From Endozoicomonadaceae bacterium (GTDB lineage: Bacteria; Pseudomonadota; Gammaproteobacteria; Pseudomonadales; Endozoicomonadaceae), in contig JAAOIJ010000026.1 of NCBI GenBank assembly GCA_015163815.1, positions 1 to 8,731 on the forward strand: DNA of 8,731 bases. Direction: 5' to 3'. Positions 7,236-8,731 of this stretch are shown here, one piece after another; the first letter of the stretch is position 1; every line of letters starts with the position of its first letter. The notes beneath the pieces were generated by a model that saw only the letters and a list, made by a program, of their open reading frames with translations, was not told the origin of the DNA and made no database searches. The position numbers and the translations under genes are program-made.

Positions 7236-8651
7236 TTATTTTCTTCCCCGCTTCAATAATTCTGCTCTTTGAAGCGCTGCAATATCCAGTCCAGCCCCTG
7301 TGTTTGCTACCGGAGGAGTAGGAGTAGGAGTAGGAGTAGGAGTAGGAGTAGGAGTAGAAGTAGAAGTAGAAGTAACTGGAAGCTCTTCTGCAGTCGCCTT
7401 AATTATACTCAATGCCTTTTCAAAGGTCTCTGCATCATGCGCTAATACAATTTCCTTATATAAAAAGTCGAAATCTTTACAGGTGAATGCTGATACTGTA
7501 GTCTTATCTAAGTATTTCAGCGTCATTTTTATAAAAGCTTCGGAGAACCCATACAGTAGTAGATCTTCGTTCGTTTCTGTGGCTAATAAGTATGCATCGA
7601 ATAGACCTGTAAGCATTCTATTGATTGGCGTTGCTGTCGCAAAGGTTGGGAATTCTACTGGTTTTTCTTCAGCCACATATAGTTGTTCTGCCATCTTGAG
7701 GTTTTGCGTGTGGGCTACATTATAAAAACCAACTTGCAACACTTCTGTTTCATGCGATGAAAAAGTATCTCCAGTCACAAAAGAGAGAAATGGATGGATA
7801 ACACTATATCTTTCGTTAGAAGCATAAATAGAAACAGGATAATTTGCTGCAACGGCAAGATTAAGCATTTTACAAATATCATAATTATCAGAATAAAATT
7901 CAATTAATTTTGACTGTGCTTGTGCTTTCTGTGGATGATATAAACCCCCCACTGTTTCGCCTATAGCTATACAGTAAGGTATATCAGAAGAATCTTGCAG
8001 ATGTATTGTTTCTACATTACGAAGATGAAGATGATCTAAAGTGATACTAGACGTTTTTTCTTTCAAATCATGATAAAAATTTGCATTAACAACTTGATCA
8101 AGCTTATTTGATAAAACTGTAAATTTATCTTCATTGCTTACTTCATGATTAGCAACTTCGATCACATTCTGAATGCGCCAAGAATTGTTCCACCCTGTAT
8201 GATTATACCATCTTTGAAATAGCGAGCCCCTTGATGAAACAGAGCCTACTGGGACTGAACCTATGAGTCTATCAGGCAAATAAGCCAAGACTCCTTTTTC
8301 CTCATACATTGCTTGTGAAGATTTTTTGACTGTTGTAATATACAAAGCAGGAGTTGTTTCGTTTTTGCTTTTGTGTAGCTTACTAATCATTTCATAGTAT
8401 TTATGCTCTGAAATAACAGCTCTAATCTCAACATTATTACCATTATACTCATATGATATCGTAACCTGCGCTTGTTCATTGTTCCAGTCACTTAAATCCA
8501 AAATATGTTCTGGCTTGATTAATGCATGTTTTTTTCTATCATAATCTTTCTCTAGTTGTACAGTACTGCTTTTTTCTTCTCCTGCTATACTTTGACATGC
8601 CGCCATTAAAGCCCAAAGAATCATGATGACTTTATAATTAAAATTTTTCAT
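7236..8651 (-). CDS. Exported protein of unknown function with Thr-Pro repeat linker
   Basis: 471 residues; I do not recognise the family. Residues 1-23 form a signal peptide: basic start MKNFNYK, hydrophobic core VIMILWALMA, then AACQSIAGEE. Cleavage could follow SIA (23, signal peptidase I). LMAAC at 15-19 could instead be an imperfect lipobox with Cys19, since Met at -3 is uncommon. The body (about 25-424) has no further membrane segment, is rich in aromatic and charged residues, and holds Cys227, Cys260 and Cys391; RWYNHTGWNNSWRIQN at 147-162 is a striking Trp/Asn cluster. Residues 427-446 are (TS)3(TP)7, followed by P447 and a 24-residue tail VANTG...RGRK with a short amphipathic helix and basic end. 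The ATG is supported by a perfect AAGGAG six bases upstream, the strongest ribosome site here. It stands alone, convergent with thyA. A secreted or surface factor, or a host-directed effector, is inference only. Confidence 0.85.
   Translation of the reverse strand: MKNFNYKVIMILWALMAACQSIAGEEKSSTVQLEKDYDRKKHALIKPEHILDLSDWNNEQAQVTISYEYNGNNVEIRAVISEHKYYEMISKLHKSKNETTPALYITTVKKSSQAMYEEKGVLAYLPDRLIGSVPVGSVSSRGSLFQRWYNHTGWNNSWRIQNVIEVANHEVSNEDKFTVLSNKLDQVVNANFYHDLKEKTSSITLDHLHLRNVETIHLQDSSDIPYCIAIGETVGGLYHPQKAQAQSKLIEFYSDNYDICKMLNLAVAANYPVSIYASNERYSVIHPFLSFVTGDTFSSHETEVLQVGFYNVAHTQNLKMAEQLYVAEEKPVEFPTFATATPINRMLTGLFDAYLLATETNEDLLLYGFSEAFIKMTLKYLDKTTVSAFTCKDFDFLYKEIVLAHDAETFEKALSIIKATAEELPVTSTSTSTPTPTPTPTPTPTPPVANTGAGLDIAALQRAELLKRGRK
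7315..7374 (-). repeat. Coding hexanucleotide tandem repeat (Thr-Ser/Thr-Pro linker)
   Basis: On the plus strand seven perfect GGAGTA units (7315-7356) are followed by three GAAGTA units (7357-7374), ten units in all; GGA at 7312-7314 is a partial unit. In the coding strand these are ACTTCT three times and ACTCCT seven times, giving (TS)3(TP)7. Gain or loss of a unit keeps the reading frame and changes the linker by two residues. Confidence 0.95.
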
Positions 8652-8657
8652 TATTTA

Positions 8658-8685
8658 CTCCTTCTTGATTTAACAAGAAACTATA
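8658..8685 (-). promoter_or_regulatory. Ribosome site, palindrome and candidate -10 box of the exported-protein gene
   Basis: On the minus strand AAGGAG lies at 8663-8658, six bases before the ATG. TTCTTG-TTAAAT-CAAGAA (8679-8662) is a perfect 6-base inverted repeat whose downstream arm shares the AA of AAGGAG. TATAGT (8685-8680, five of six to TATAAT) abuts it upstream, with a poor -35 (CTGCAA) 17 bases earlier. The palindrome could be an operator at the start point or a leader hairpin at the ribosome site. Confidence 0.45.
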
Positions 8686-8731
8686 AAAATATAATGCATA
8701 ACTTGCAGGAATAATTCAAATAATTGAAAAA

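Noticed and set aside
7239..7311. Sortase-like tail (VANTG followed by a basic end) in the exported protein
   Set aside because: No LPXTG motif and no hydrophobic segment between the motif and the basic residues, and the other genes point to a Gram-negative host.
7300..7725. Plus-strand 141-codon frame with Gly-Val and Glu-Val repeats
   Set aside because: It is the antisense of the exported-protein gene; its repeat is only the complement of the Thr-Pro/Thr-Ser array, and it has no promoter or ribosome site.

Overview
The window is AT-rich DNA (roughly two thirds A+T by eye) from a bacterium, most likely a gammaproteobacterium. The evidence is a RatA-RnfH gene pair of enterobacterial type, a tRNA-Phe very close to the E. 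coli one, and the run TauE/SafE-family gene, lgt, thyA, which is a gammaproteobacterial gene order (Pseudomonas has the same three in a row). The low G+C, long A tracts and loss of usual neighbours suggest a host-associated or reduced lineage, for example something in or near the Legionellales. That placement is inference.

Layout from left to right. Bases 1-409 hold, on the minus strand, the 5' part of an unrecognised gene that runs off the window and carries an in-frame TAA at codon 14. valS (486-3368, plus) follows, complete and with all signature motifs. It converges on a minus-strand block read right to left: ratA (4253-3819), rnfH (3815-3549, TTG start, three bases after ratA) and tRNA-Phe(GAA) (3468-3393, CCA encoded). 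A 263-base gap separates ratA from a plus-strand cluster of a TauE/SafE permease (4517-5329), lgt (5360-6154) and thyA (start reassigned to the ATG at 6299, end 7132). The window closes with a convergent minus-strand gene (8651-7236) for an unrecognised exported protein of 471 residues. It has a signal peptide, a Thr-Pro tandem-repeat linker and a short basic C-terminal tail.

Most of the window is housekeeping: valine tRNA charging with proofreading, a Phe tRNA, a START-domain and a ubiquitin-like small protein, lipoprotein maturation and dTMP synthesis. The less ordinary parts are the broken gene at the left edge, the gap at 4254-4516 where smpB and ptsP/rppH would be expected in relatives, a perfect 52-base spacer-free palindrome between thyA and the last gene, and the exported orphan protein with its hexanucleotide repeat and palindromic leader. 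I see no mobile element, CRISPR array, phage gene or clearly new multi-gene system.
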